A stretch of 64,000 nucleotides of DNA from Thioalkalivibrio sp. ALMg11 (GCF_000377905.1 NZ_KB898880.1:27896-91895), one strand, 5' to 3'. Positions 48,794-57,175 are shown, numbered from the stretch's first letter. The notes: a model not told the origin generated them from the sequence alone. Numbers and translations: made by a program.

Positions 48794-49183
48794 TCAGCGG
48801 CGCAGCGCCACCGTATCCGCGATCAGCAGCAGCACGGAGATCAGGTTGGCCACCATGGCCCCGCCCGCCAGGGAGACGATGCTGGCCATGAACATCGCAT
48901 CCATGCCCCCGGCATGCACGTGGCTGGCATAGGCCCAAACCGCCGCGGCCGCAATCAACTGCAGCACCGCGACCAGCGAACTGGCCAGCAGCAACGCCCC
49001 GGTCTGCGTCCGGTCCCCCAGCTTCAGGGCCGTCGCGATGACGTTTACCACGATGGCTGCGAACAGCTCGTACACATTGTGGTGCGCCGGATCATCGATC
49101 TCGCCGAGAAAGAACCCGAAGTTCAGCGTGAACGCCAGGATGATGAAAAAGCCGAAGATCACCTTCTCCAGGTTCATGCGCAT
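48794..49183 (-). CDS. Small four-helix membrane protein (DUF6394-like)
   Basis: The 129 residues form about four helices (6-26, 38-55, 62-88, 95-122). The segment DDPAHHNVYELFAAIVVNVIATALKLGDRTQ is notable (quoted in two overlapping parts of the loop and second helix: DPAHHNVYELFAAIV and NVIATALKLGDRTQ). I associate this with a small family placed beside RCK-domain channels (DUF6394), from memory and without certainty. It is directly upstream of the two-RCK channel gene. It may be a channel accessory subunit. Confidence 0.65.
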   Translation of the reverse strand: MRMNLEKVIFGFFIILAFTLNFGFFLGEIDDPAHHNVYELFAAIVVNVIATALKLGDRTQTGALLLASSLVAVLQLIAAAAVWAYASHVHAGGMDAMFMASIVSLAGGAMVANLISVLLLIADTVALRR

Positions 49184-49187
49184 GCTC

Positions 49188-49437
49188 CTTGTCGTTCGAG
49201 GTAACGGCTCCTGCCCGGCGCCGCGACACGGGCCCCGTCTTCATCCGCCCGCAGCATGGAGCATGGCCCAACAAGCCCCGGATGGCGAGGGCAGGGCGCT
49301 CATCTCCCCACGTGCCGAAACGCCAGGGCAACGTCATTGCGAGGCCTCGCAGAGGCCGTGGCAATCGGCCGAAGTGCCACGAAGTTGGTCTCCTTACGGT
49401 CGCGCAGGGAGAGGCAACGGCCAAGATTCGATCCGGG
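49188..49437 (+). repeat. Composite intergenic repeat (about 220-250 bp) with ATTGC hairpin, copy 4
   Basis: Runs from TTGTCGTTCGAGG through CCCGTCTTCATCCGCCC, CAGCATGGAGCATGGCCCAA and CAAGCCCCGGATGGCGAGG to the hairpin core at 49333-49366 and a tail near CCAAGATTCGATCC. The unit is homologous to 56217-56437. It fills most of the 364-bp gap before the TPR gene; no gene was seen in the gap. Confidence 0.8.
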
Positions 49438-49547
49438 AGCCACCCGTGGCATTCGCCTTCTTCCGGCCCGGCGTCTACCGGCAGCAGCTCGGGTCTCTTC
49501 TGCCTATGATCTGAAGTAATGATCCGGAACGATGTTGGAGGCGGATC

Positions 49548-51203
49548 ATGAAACGCTATTACGACCTTGGGCCCTACCGTCGGGGTATTTCTTCACCGTC
49601 GCCGGAGGCTCGGCTCTGGTTCAATCGCGGGCTCTTGTGGGGCTATGGATTCAACCACGAGGAGGCCATCCGTTGCTTCGAAACGGCCATTGAGCATGAC
49701 CCCGAGTGCGCGATGGCGTGGTGGGGCATCGCCTGGGCGCTTGGCCCGAACTACAACAAGCCGTGGGAGGCGTTCGCCGATTCGGAGCTGGCAGACTCCC
49801 TGTCACGCGGATCGACGGCACTGGCCCGGGCGCAGCAGGTTGCCACCAGCAGTCCGGTGGAGCAGGCGCTGATCAACGCGCTGCAGGTGCGCTGCCAGAC
49901 GGCAGAGCCGCCAGCTGTGGGCGCACTCGAGCGCTGGAATGACGACTACGCCGATGCCATGCGCGCGGTGTACCGCGAACACGGCGAAGACCTCGATGTG
50001 GTGGCCCTGTTTGCCGAGGCCCTGCTGAACCGCACTCCCTGGCAGTTGTGGGACCTGAAGGCCAACGCCCCGGCGGAAGGTGCCAGCACGGTCGAGGCCA
50101 CCGAGGTGCTGGAGACTGCGCTCTATCGCGCAGAGGCGCGCAGGCACCCCGGCATCCTCCACTACTACGTACACCTGATGGAGATGTCGCCGCACCCGGA
50201 GCGCGCCCTGCGGGTTTGCGACCGGCTGCGTGGGTTGGTGCCGGACGCGGGCCACCTCCAACACATGGCCTCGCACATCGACGTGCTGTGCGGTCAGTAC
50301 GACAACGTGGTGCGGATCAACAATGAGGCAATCGCGGCCGACAGCAAGTATCTGGAGCGCGAAGGCGCCATCAATTTCTACACCCTTTACCGCTCTCACA
50401 ACTACCACTTCAAGCTGTACGGCGCGATGTTCCAAGGCCGATATACTGACGCGTGCGAGGCAGCGGAGGGGTTGCGCGCCACCATTCCGGAGGCCCTTCT
50501 GCGGATCGAATCGCCACCAATGGCCGACTGGCTGGAGTCCTTCGTGCCGATGCACCTGCACGTAATGGTGCGGTTCGGGCGTTGGCAGGAACTGATCGAC
50601 ACCCCGCTGCCTGCCGACCCCGAGCTGTATGCGTTCAGCACCGCGCTGACCCACTACGCGAAGGGCGTGGCCAACGCCGCCACCGGTCGCATCGAGGAGG
50701 GTGAGGAACAGCGCGTGCGCTTCGAGGCCGCCGCGGCATGCATGCCCGACACTCGCTACCTGTTCAACAATCGCTGCCGCGATATTCTCGCGATCGCCCG
50801 TGCGATGCTGAACGGAGAGCTGGAGTACCGCAAGGCCAACTACGACGAGGCCTTCGCCTTCCTGCGCCAGGCCATCAAGCAGGACGATGGGCTTCCCTTT
50901 GACGAACCCTGGGGGTGGATGCAGCCGACTCGCCACGCCTGTGGCGCGTTGCTTCTGGAACAGGGCGAGGTCGCGGCGGCAGCGCAGCTATACCGTGAGG
51001 ACCTCGGCTTTGACCCCGCGCTACCGCGGCCGTACCAGCATCTGGATAACGTCTGGGCGCTGCACGGCTACCACGAGTGCCTGATGCGCCTCGGACGCAA
51101 CGAGGAGGCCACCATCATCAAGCAGCGCCTGGACCTCGCCACTGCCCGCGCCGATATTCCCATTCGGGCCTCCTGCGCTTGCCGAACGCGTGTTGTGCGT
51201 TGA
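49548..51203 (+). CDS. TPR-repeat protein
   Basis: The 551-residue cytoplasmic-looking protein opens with a TPR-like unit: ARLWFNRGLLWGYGFNHEEAIRCFETAIEHDPECAMAWWGIAWA spans residues about 22-65 (quoted by its key parts WFNRGL, NHEEAIRCFE and DPECAMAWWGIA). Later helical pairs include HPGILHYYVHLMEM and AGHLQHMASHID, and near the end ALHGYHECLMRLGRNEEA. GGAGGCGGATC precedes the ATG. Full-length relatives of this size occur widely in bacteria without an assigned function. It stands alone between repeat-rich gaps. Confidence 0.8.
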   Translation: MKRYYDLGPYRRGISSPSPEARLWFNRGLLWGYGFNHEEAIRCFETAIEHDPECAMAWWGIAWALGPNYNKPWEAFADSELADSLSRGSTALARAQQVATSSPVEQALINALQVRCQTAEPPAVGALERWNDDYADAMRAVYREHGEDLDVVALFAEALLNRTPWQLWDLKANAPAEGASTVEATEVLETALYRAEARRHPGILHYYVHLMEMSPHPERALRVCDRLRGLVPDAGHLQHMASHIDVLCGQYDNVVRINNEAIAADSKYLEREGAINFYTLYRSHNYHFKLYGAMFQGRYTDACEAAEGLRATIPEALLRIESPPMADWLESFVPMHLHVMVRFGRWQELIDTPLPADPELYAFSTALTHYAKGVANAATGRIEEGEEQRVRFEAAAACMPDTRYLFNNRCRDILAIARAMLNGELEYRKANYDEAFAFLRQAIKQDDGLPFDEPWGWMQPTRHACGALLLEQGEVAAAAQLYREDLGFDPALPRPYQHLDNVWALHGYHECLMRLGRNEEATIIKQRLDLATARADIPIRASCACRTRVVR

Positions 51204-51329
51204 TGCGTGTGTCGGACACCGCGTCGCGCTGACCCTGGCGGGGGCGTTGCCATGTCGGTCCCGTATCGTCTATCCAGTAAGCGCTTCGTCACCCGTGCCG
51301 TGTTGCTCGTTCGAGCGCGGATGCGCTTG

Positions 51330-51866
51330 CTAATCCCAGAGGTGGCCCCAGCGTTCCCACCAGTCGCGGGCGATAGCCCGGTTGGCCGCGTTCTCGCGTT
51401 CGTCGAGGACGGTCCCCAGGCGGATGTACTCGCCGCCAGTTTGCGAGGTCACCGCCGGATCCTGCGAAGCCAGCATCAGGGCGTACAGCGCGAGTTTCAG
51501 TTCCCACGGGTCATCGGAATCGAGGTAGGGCACGAGATGCGGGACCGCCGGCGCACCGATCCGGCCGAGCGCCTCGGCCGCGGTGTACCAGGTACGCGGA
51601 TGCTCCTCGCCCCCGTAGGTCTCGGTGAACGCGCGATCCGACAGGCGTTCGAGGTAGTAGCGGATCTCGTTCCGGAGGCTGGCGAACCCCTCCGCGGGTC
51701 CGTCTGCCGCGGCGGCGGGCTGCTCCTGCGGCGCGGCACCCGTGGCGGCGGGTGACTCCGCCGATGGCGGCCCGCCGGCGCAGCCAGCAAGCAGCATCCC
51801 GCCGGCCAGCCATGCGGTCAGCCACCAGGCAGAAGAGGGGCAAAACGGCAGGGGGTTGTCTTTCAA
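51330..51866 (-). CDS. HEAT-repeat lipoprotein
   Basis: The 178-residue product from a TTG start carries a lipoprotein signal with lipobox LLAGC (Cys29), a low-complexity Ala/Pro/Gln linker (about 32-55), and a helical domain with a HEAT-like unit (TAAEALGRIGAPAVPHLVPYL, quoted as TAAEALGRIGAP and AVPHLVPYLDSDD). Only one clear repeat is visible. The start codon is uncertain; no ATG lies between it and the lipobox that would leave a proper signal. Function unknown. Confidence 0.65.
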   Translation of the reverse strand: MKDNPLPFCPSSAWWLTAWLAGGMLLAGCAGGPPSAESPAATGAAPQEQPAAAADGPAEGFASLRNEIRYYLERLSDRAFTETYGGEEHPRTWYTAAEALGRIGAPAVPHLVPYLDSDDPWELKLALYALMLASQDPAVTSQTGGEYIRLGTVLDERENAANRAIARDWWERWGHLWD

Positions 51867-52127
51867 ATGCCTTCCGATCCACGTATTGCCGAGGGTTTAT
51901 CCGCACTCAATTTTCGGGGTCCTGTCTCCGGTAATGAGCCCCTTGCCGGGAGCCGGCCCCGCCTTGGCCCATCGGTACGGTCACTCTACGGTAAACGGCC
52001 ACGTATGCGGCGTCCTGTCCCGCGGGGCGCGGGTTGGGCTTCAGGTGCAAGACCGGTGCAGGCCTGGGGCGCGCAGCGCCAAGGGGATCCCCCGAAGAAT
52101 GATCATCGCTTCGCGGGTTCGCAAAAG
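51867..52127. other. Intergenic region without recognised features
   Basis: GC-rich spacer between the HEAT-repeat lipoprotein start and the terminator at 52128. Short open frames lack ribosome-binding sites and family similarity. It presumably carries the lipoprotein promoter. Confidence 0.5.
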
Positions 52128-52158
52128 GCGAGGCCCCCTGTCCAACAGGGGGCCTCGC
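52128..52158 (-). terminator. Rho-independent terminator after the 23-residue microprotein gene
   Basis: Perfect 13-bp stem (52128-52140 GCGAGGCCCCCTG with 52146-52158) and five-base loop; on the minus strand it is followed by CCTTTTGC. It starts eight bases beyond the stop codon of the small gene at 52166-52237. Confidence 0.8.
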
Positions 52159-52165
52159 GCAGCCG

Positions 52166-52237
52166 CTAAAGCAGGATGGCTAGCAGAATGAGGACGGGAA
52201 TCGGGATGCCGAGCGCCCATAGCAGTATGTATTTCAT
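52166..52237 (-). CDS. Hydrophobic 23-residue microprotein
   Basis: The minus-strand frame encodes MKYILLWALGIPIPVLILLA plus three residues (ILL region) and stops at TAG. It is one membrane helix with a Pro-containing centre (GIPIPV). GAGGTAGATCGAC precedes the ATG and a strong terminator follows the stop by eight bases, so it has its own expression signals. Very similar short Leu-rich peptides with a GxPIPxLIL core occur next to stress genes in other proteobacteria, as far as I recall. Upstream on the same strand lies the membrane protein gene 52276-53223 (38 bp), which probably shares its transcript. Confidence 0.65.
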   Translation of the reverse strand: MKYILLWALGIPIPVLILLAILL

Positions 52238-52275
52238 GTCGATCTACCTCGCTGATTGGCAGCAATCTGTACGGT

Positions 52276-53223
52276 TCAATAGTGGACGCTGTCGCGCTGC
52301 CGACCGCCGATCGTGGCGGCGAAGCTGGCGCTGAACGCCCCGATCAGCAGTCCCAGGAACGTCCACAGAGAAAGTTTCGCCATCGCGCTTCGGGCCTCAT
52401 CGGCCACCTGTCGCGCCTGCATTTCCAGTTCCTCCATCTGCGCCTGGACTTCGCGGATTCGGTTCTCCGCCTGGGACTGGCTGACGCCGGTGTTCTGCGC
52501 GATCAGTTGCGCCAGATACGCCCTGTCGCCATCCGACATATCGTCCCAGCCGCGGGCGAGAATACGTACCGCCTCGGTGCGCATGGCGGTTCTGTCGGAG
52601 TCGGTTGCGCCGGCGTCGGGAGCCGCCCTGGCACGCTCTGGGCGAAACAAGATATCCGCGAAATAGTCGAGCGGGCCGGTGGCGTCTCCTTCGGTCTGCC
52701 CATTAGCGCCTGCCATCATGGCAGCGCCGCCAGTCGTAGCCGCCGCCCCGACAGCCGAAGCACCGGCCTGGGCGGTGCCGCCGATGATCGCCGCGGAGGC
52801 GGAAACGAGCAAAGCCGCCGTGACGACCACGCTAAGCGCCCAGACAAGGAAGCCGTGTGCGGTATCCCGGAAGAATACTTCGTCGGTATGCAGATCGGTC
52901 CACTGGGTGCGCAGTCGGCCGGCCAGGTAGCCGCCCATGGCCCCGGCGATGATGTGCACGAGTATCAGCCAGACGATGCTTGCGAACCCGATGCCCTCGG
53001 CCGACACGCTTTCTCCGGCCCACGGCGAGACCGCCGAGAATCCCAGGCCCGTGCCCAGGAGCAGAAAACTGAGCGACAGCGCCGTAGCGACCACGGCGCC
53101 TGCGATCACCGCGCCCCAGGAAACGCCGGAGCGCCGTGCCTCGTTACCGATGTCCGTGGTGAATGGGTCATGCATTCCCGATGTGGCGGAACGCCCCGCC
53201 AGAGTGGGCTCGACAGATGCCAT
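52276..53223 (-). CDS. Glycine/alanine-rich membrane protein (PhnA-like/YrzE-like)
   Basis: The ATG complementary to 53221-53223 gives 315 residues. Two N-terminal helices (about 35-58 and 78-105, with GVSWGAVIAGAVVATALSLS and LAGRLRTQWTD after the second) and a third around 120-150 precede a soluble Asp/Ala-rich region. A helical segment with QAENRIREVQAQMEELEMQA (about 255-285) and a final helix with LLIGAFSASFAATIGG complete it. Bacterial membrane proteins of this build are loosely annotated as PhnA-like; function unknown. It probably shares a transcript with the microprotein gene downstream. Confidence 0.65.
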   Translation of the reverse strand: MASVEPTLAGRSATSGMHDPFTTDIGNEARRSGVSWGAVIAGAVVATALSLSFLLLGTGLGFSAVSPWAGESVSAEGIGFASIVWLILVHIIAGAMGGYLAGRLRTQWTDLHTDEVFFRDTAHGFLVWALSVVVTAALLVSASAAIIGGTAQAGASAVGAAATTGGAAMMAGANGQTEGDATGPLDYFADILFRPERARAAPDAGATDSDRTAMRTEAVRILARGWDDMSDGDRAYLAQLIAQNTGVSQSQAENRIREVQAQMEELEMQARQVADEARSAMAKLSLWTFLGLLIGAFSASFAATIGGRQRDSVHY

Positions 53224-53757
53224 GGCGACTTTCCTTCGTGACAAGTGGATGAGACTGCATGCTGCGGTGCAGTCGCTCCGGCGTTCTGTGCGTTGCCACA
53301 CCTTGGCGTCCCGGCTCCCTCTCTATCGGCTCGAGTTGCTGCGCCGCTTCAGGTTTTCACGGCGCGGGTCGCGAGGCGCGGGGCCATGCCCGCAAATGCC
53401 AGCAGCGGTAAGACCGGTCGATCCCCGGCGCTGCCAGGCACCCCCCCCCTGTAGGCGACCCGGCCTCCGGGCGATTGCGGTATCCACAGCACGCCATCGG
53501 TTAGAGGGCGGACCGCCTGAACAAACCGCGTCATTGAGGGGCCTCGCAGAGGCCGCGGCAAACGGTTGAAGTACCAAGGGGGTGGGCGAATTACGGTGGA
53601 GCGGGGACAAGGGGGCAAGACCTGCCCCGAATTTCCCAAACCCCGTCATTGCGAGGCCTCGCAGAGGCCGCGGCAATCGGTTGACGTGCCACGGGTGGGG
53701 GCCGCTCGTGGTGGAGCAGGGGCATGGGCAAGACCTGCCCCTGAATGTGCTCGGGGG
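53224..53757. other. Repeat-containing intergenic region, no gene seen
   Basis: Holds the promoter side of the preceding minus-strand gene, a run of eight or nine C near 53441, a degraded ATTGC hairpin copy at about 53529-53562 and a good copy at 53645-53678, each followed by GGTTGAAGTACC or GGTTGACGTGCC and, further on, GGGCAAGACCTGCCCC. No open frame here looks real. Confidence 0.7.
53645..53678 (+). repeat. ATTGC hairpin repeat, copy 6 (copy 5, degraded, at 53529-53562)
   Basis: Full consensus core. The two adjacent copies have the same tail (GGTTGA.GT.CCA..GG), indicating duplication of a longer unit in tandem about 116 bp apart. Confidence 0.85.
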
Positions 53758-54624
53758 CTACTTCTCGCCGATGGCAAGGTCGCCGCCGACACCGGTCACG
53801 GGCAGGATGCGGTCGTCGTGGTCAAGGAAGGGGTCGCTGGCGAATGCGCTTCCCTCGTCCTCGGTCGGCATCTCGGCCAGTTGGGTGTTGAAGGTATCGG
53901 CGGGGCGCCCGTAGAGCCGCTGGACTCCGCGCAGATCGCCGGGCTGCAGATCGGCGAAGTCCTCGGTGTACCTGAACCCCATCACCTGCCCGGATGGCCC
54001 GGGATGGTCCAGGCCGATGGCGTGACCGATCTCGTGAGTCAGCGTATAGCGGATGTCGTAGACATCCTCGTTGCCGTCGAATCCGACCTTCCACTCGTGA
54101 GCAGGATTCAGACACACCAGCGACTGTTCGATGGTGCGCACATCCACTTCCGCATCGGGCGAGTAGGAAACGTTGGTGAAATCGTCCGAATCGTGCGCGT
54201 AGGCTACGTTGGCGAATGCCCGCCCACGCGGCTGGCCCTGGGCACCGAGGACGATATCCGCCTCCCGGGCATCGCTTACCTTGTGGAATGACAGACCGGC
54301 CGCGCGCTCCCAAACCCGAAACGCCGCCGCGGCCTCGCGATCCAGCGTCTCCATGGAGAGACTCTCCCCTAGAAGCCCTTCAATCGGTGCCACATCGCGG
54401 CAGTTGTGCGCATCATCGAACCGCAGCGCCTCCCCGGCAAAGGCATAGCTGATGCTGGCCCCTGTCCCTAACCGCTGGTCCCCCCACTTCACCTTGTAGC
54501 CATCCAGCTTGAGCAGCCGATACCCACCGTCGTCGGCAAGGGCCGGCAGCGGGAGTGCCAAGGGCAGAAAGCCGGCCATTATCAAGGCCAGCGCGGGAAG
54601 GTGTGCATGCGTGACTGATCGCAC
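53758..54624 (-). CDS. Matrixin-type secreted zinc metalloprotease
   Basis: The GTG complementary to 54622-54624 follows AGGAGACTGCG and gives 288 residues with a signal peptide (hydrophobic LPALALIMAGFLPLALPLP, cleavage near LADD). The zinc site is HEIGHAIGLDH, with a downstream Met (QVMGF) as the Met-turn, typical of matrixins. Two Cys (HNC and LVC) may form a disulfide. The upstream segment VWERAAGLSFHKVSDAREADIVLG is the usual start of the catalytic domain. Role is probably degradation or processing of extracellular proteins. Confidence 0.85.
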   Translation of the reverse strand: MRSVTHAHLPALALIMAGFLPLALPLPALADDGGYRLLKLDGYKVKWGDQRLGTGASISYAFAGEALRFDDAHNCRDVAPIEGLLGESLSMETLDREAAAAFRVWERAAGLSFHKVSDAREADIVLGAQGQPRGRAFANVAYAHDSDDFTNVSYSPDAEVDVRTIEQSLVCLNPAHEWKVGFDGNEDVYDIRYTLTHEIGHAIGLDHPGPSGQVMGFRYTEDFADLQPGDLRGVQRLYGRPADTFNTQLAEMPTEDEGSAFASDPFLDHDDRILPVTGVGGDLAIGEK

Positions 54625-54874
54625 CGCAGTCTCCTGATCGGGCCCCGTCAAGAGCGCCTTCAGGGCGCGCGAGGCTCCCGCGCAGCGTAACATAACGGAC
54701 GACTAACGCTTATGTGTGACACCGAACCGACGAAGCATTCGCTCATCCTCAGAGTCCGAGCGGGGCCCCTTGCGGTCTGCGAACCGTACTCGGCTCAATC
54801 AACGGCGTGGCCCCGCGAACCCCGTGTGGCGAGGGCGGGGCGCGGATCGAACGCTGGGCATCCGCCGAAACGCC

Positions 54875-54901
54875 GTCATTGCGAGGCCTCGAAGAGGCCG
54901 G
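54875..54901 (+). repeat. ATTGC hairpin repeat, copy 7, truncated
   Basis: Left part GTCATTGCGAGGCCTC is intact; the right arm ends after GAGGCCGG. The region before it (54810-54870) shares GGCGAGGGCGGGGCGCGGAT and a CCGAAACGCC segment with copies 4, 8 and 9. The 54625-54965 gap otherwise shows no gene. Confidence 0.8.
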
Positions 54902-54983
54902 CCCTACGAGGGGCAGACCTTGCCCTTTGCCCCCACGTACCGACGGTGCCGGACAGCCAGACTGAATGGGAGAGACACGTTTG

Positions 54984-55466
54984 ATGAATCGATCGTGGCC
55001 CGTACTGGGCCTTTGCATCTCCCTGGTTTTCGCCGGCGCAGCCCGGGCGGACACCACGGAGCTGGAGGGCGACTGGGCCTGCCCGGCCGTAATGCAACTG
55101 GCAGCCATCGGGCAGAGCCAACTAAACCTGCAGCTCGATACGCGCTCCCGTCTGCATCCGGACGGGCGTTACAAGAGCGAGGGCGATGCCGTGGCCCAGT
55201 TCGGGCTATGGCCGCTCACGCTGATCGCGACCAGCGAGGGGCAGTGGCAGCGCGAGGAGCAACAGCTCACGCTCACCGTGGAAGCCCTGGACCTGTCGCC
55301 TGGATCCCCATCGGGCGTTGAGCTTCAGCGCTCCCTGATCCGGCAGATCACTCCGCTGCTCCCGGAGCTCCCGCATACGGAGGTCACGCGGATCGTGACC
55401 GAGTCTCCCACCCGCCTGGTGGTCGAAGACGCGACCGGCGAACAGTACACCTGCAACCGGCTGTGA
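54984..55466 (+). CDS. Small secreted protein of unknown function
   Basis: The ATG at 54984 follows GGGAGAGACACG and gives 160 residues; an ATG at 54966 would add six. A signal peptide ends near AARA (residue 24). The mature part begins with DTTELEGDWACP and continues as a beta-rich lipocalin-like domain (RYKSEGDAVAQFGLWPLTLIATSEGQW, quoted by its parts KSEGDAVAQFG and ATSEGQW), ending in GEQYTCNRL. Two Cys, near the start and the end of the mature protein, probably pair. No family was recognised. Confidence 0.6.
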   Translation: MNRSWPVLGLCISLVFAGAARADTTELEGDWACPAVMQLAAIGQSQLNLQLDTRSRLHPDGRYKSEGDAVAQFGLWPLTLIATSEGQWQREEQQLTLTVEALDLSPGSPSGVELQRSLIRQITPLLPELPHTEVTRIVTESPTRLVVEDATGEQYTCNRL

Positions 55467-55658
55467 GCCCCCGCGCGGGCGTGGACTGAGTTCTCCCCTC
55501 TTGCCCCCAAGGTGAGGCGAGACGCCAAACGAAAGCCCTGAGCGGCGTCTGTTAAGGGCTACCCCGAATACCTGGCCCCGAGCAGCCTGGTCCAGCGAAC
55601 CTCGGAATGGCGAGGGTGGCGTGCGGATCGAACGCCGGACCAAAAAGGCCGAAGTTCC

Positions 55659-55692
55659 GTCATTGCGAGGCCTCGTAGAGGCCGCGGCAATT
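55659..55692 (+). repeat. ATTGC hairpin repeat, copy 8
   Basis: Core with one loop change (CGTAGAGGCC). Preceded by GGCGAGGGTGGCGTGCGGAT and followed by GGTTGAAGTGCCACGAA and, near 55742, AAGGCAAGACGTGACCCTG: the same composite unit as other copies. The 55467-55798 gap shows no gene. Confidence 0.85.
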
Positions 55693-55798
55693 GGTTGAAG
55701 TGCCACGAATGCGGACAGCTCCGCAGCGGGGCAGGGGCGAAAGGCAAGACGTGACCCTGGGTGTCCCGGGATGCGCATGCATTCGTCGAGACCGCGCG

Positions 55799-56161
55799 TT
55801 AGCCCTTGTCGCAGGGAAATCCGTGACGCCACCATGCCCGCATCCCGGATGCGAGCTGACGCGCGTCGTAACCCTGCTCACGCAGCATGCGTACGGCCGG
55901 GACGCTGCGGTGGGCGGTCAGGCAGATGGCGATCACCGGCTGGTTGGGGTCCAGGTCAAGGGAGCGGACACCGTCGCGGGTAAACCGCGTGATCGGGAGG
56001 CTCCGCGCCCCCGGGATCCGGCTGTGTCGAAACTCTCGACGCGAGCGGACGTCGACAATCTGGACGTCGCCGCGCGAGGACCTGTCGCGAAGTTCCTCTG
56101 CGCTGATCTCGGGAACGTCTCCGAAGGGCCACCAGCTGCGAATCCTGTCGAGGATCTTCAT
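55799..56161 (-). CDS. Single-domain rhodanese
   Basis: Sulfurtransferase-type domain. The 120-residue protein starts with KILDRIRSWWPFGDVPEIS, then VQIVDVRSRREFRHSRIPGA (DVR motif and HxxIPGA), and ends with the active-site loop ICLTAHRSVPAVRML, whose Cys is the catalytic residue, and LASGMRAWWRHGFP. The loop CLTAHR is of rhodanese length. Sulfur donor unknown; useful in a sulfur-oxidising host if the taxonomic guess is right. Confidence 0.9.
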   Translation of the reverse strand: MKILDRIRSWWPFGDVPEISAEELRDRSSRGDVQIVDVRSRREFRHSRIPGARSLPITRFTRDGVRSLDLDPNQPVIAICLTAHRSVPAVRMLREQGYDARQLASGMRAWWRHGFPCDKG

Positions 56162-56216
56162 GTATCGGCTCCAAACCGTCGTGGGATCGCGTCACTGAGC
56201 TGCAAGTCCATGCTCA

Positions 56217-56437
56217 TTGTCGCTCGAAGGGGCGGGCCCCGACCGCCGCCGCAACTCGGCCCCGTCTTTATCCGCCCTCAGCATGGAGCATGGCCCAACA
56301 AGCCCCGGATGGCGACGGCCGGGCGCGGATATCATGGATGCCCGAAATGCCGTCATTGCGAGGCCTCGCGGAGGCCGTGGCAATCCGTCGGAGCGGCCTG
56401 GCTGCCGATCGACTGCCAAAAGGCAAGGATTGACCCA
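56217..56437 (+). repeat. Composite intergenic repeat with ATTGC hairpin, copy 9
   Basis: Homologous to 49188-49437: TTGTCGCTCGAAGG, CCCGTCTTTATCCGCCC, CAGCATGGAGCATGGCCCAA, CAAGCCCCGGATGGCGACGG, then the hairpin core at 56352-56385 and the tail AAAGGCAAGGATTGACCC. It fills most of the 56162-56485 gap, where no gene was seen. Confidence 0.8.
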
Positions 56438-56485
56438 GTTGTCTGTGCCTTGTTTCCCCAGACGCAGGCCGGATCGTTTACGTCG

Positions 56486-56818
56486 CTACCCCGTCGCTCG
56501 CATGCCGCCGCCTCCACCTCCGCCCGGCGGTGGTGTCCAGACGTTGCGGAAGGCCTGGTGCGTCTTCGCCGGGAGATGGCGGGAGAACCGCAACTGAATA
56601 CCCCCGTCGGTGCGCACGGCAGCGATCCGGCCCCGCTTCAGACCGTATCGTCGTGCCACGTCCTCGCAGCCGCGTGTGAATCCAGACGGCGGCTGGCCGC
56701 GACGCACGCGGGTAGCGCCATCGCGCAACTCCACCGAAAACACCAGCCGTGCATGCCAAAGCATCAGCGCGACGCCAAGGCCCAGCACGGCGAACATGAG
56801 CAGGAACGTAAGCAGCAT
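56486..56818 (-). CDS. DUF3634-family membrane-anchored protein, copy 2
   Basis: The 110-residue protein from the ATG complementary to 56816-56818 has one N-terminal helix (about 2-24), then LVFSVELRDGATRVRRGQPP, CEDVARRYGLKRGRIAAVRTDGG and a Gly-rich tail (PPPGGGGGGGMRATG). It aligns over its length with the product of 36901-37227 (shared VRRG.PP, RRYG...GR..AVR and LRFS). The functions are unknown; two paralogues 19 kb apart in one genome are unusual for a small family. Confidence 0.75.
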   Translation of the reverse strand: MLLTFLLMFAVLGLGVALMLWHARLVFSVELRDGATRVRRGQPPSGFTRGCEDVARRYGLKRGRIAAVRTDGGIQLRFSRHLPAKTHQAFRNVWTPPPGGGGGGGMRATG

Positions 56819-56974
56819 GATTGATTGCGCCGCCGGACGGGATACGCGCCCAGTGTAGCGCACCGCATCCGATGTCCTTTCCGCCCGCTGTGGTCGTCTC
56901 GTCAACGCAATCCATAGGCTACGTGGCCTACAACAGAACGGTGGCTGTTCTCTTTTCCCTGTCGGGTCTTCCCC

Positions 56975-57119
56975 GAAACCGCGCAGCGGTTATCCGGGAC
57001 CGACGGGGCTGGGGGTGGGATCGGTGCCCGAGTGTTTCCCGACCTGGGAGATCCCGGCTCTACGCTTCGCTACGGCCGGGATGACCGGAGTGGGGCGTGT
57101 AAACGTAGGCGTCCTCTTT
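56975..57119. repeat. Intergenic repeat unit R2, copy 1
   Basis: About 145 bp, nearly identical to 59421-59564: GAAACCGCGCAGCGGTTATC, then GGGTGGGATCGGTGCCCGAG, GGAGATCCCGGCTCTACGCT and GTAGGC(T)GTCCTCTTT. It contains inverted segments (CCGGCTCTACGCTTCGCTACGG). It lies upstream of the first Phd-type antitoxin gene. Confidence 0.85.
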
Positions 57120-57141
57120 GAGGGCTGATTCCCGAAGCGCC

Positions 57142-57175
57142 GTCATTGCGAGGCCTCGCAGAGGCCGCGGCAATC
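57142..57175 (+). repeat. ATTGC hairpin repeat, copy 10
   Basis: Full consensus core. The following 100 bp (GAGCGGCCCGAGG, CGGTGCCGGAGCGGG, GAGCACATTTGTGGGCCG) is homologous to the sequence after copy 11 (58063-58160). Confidence 0.88.
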
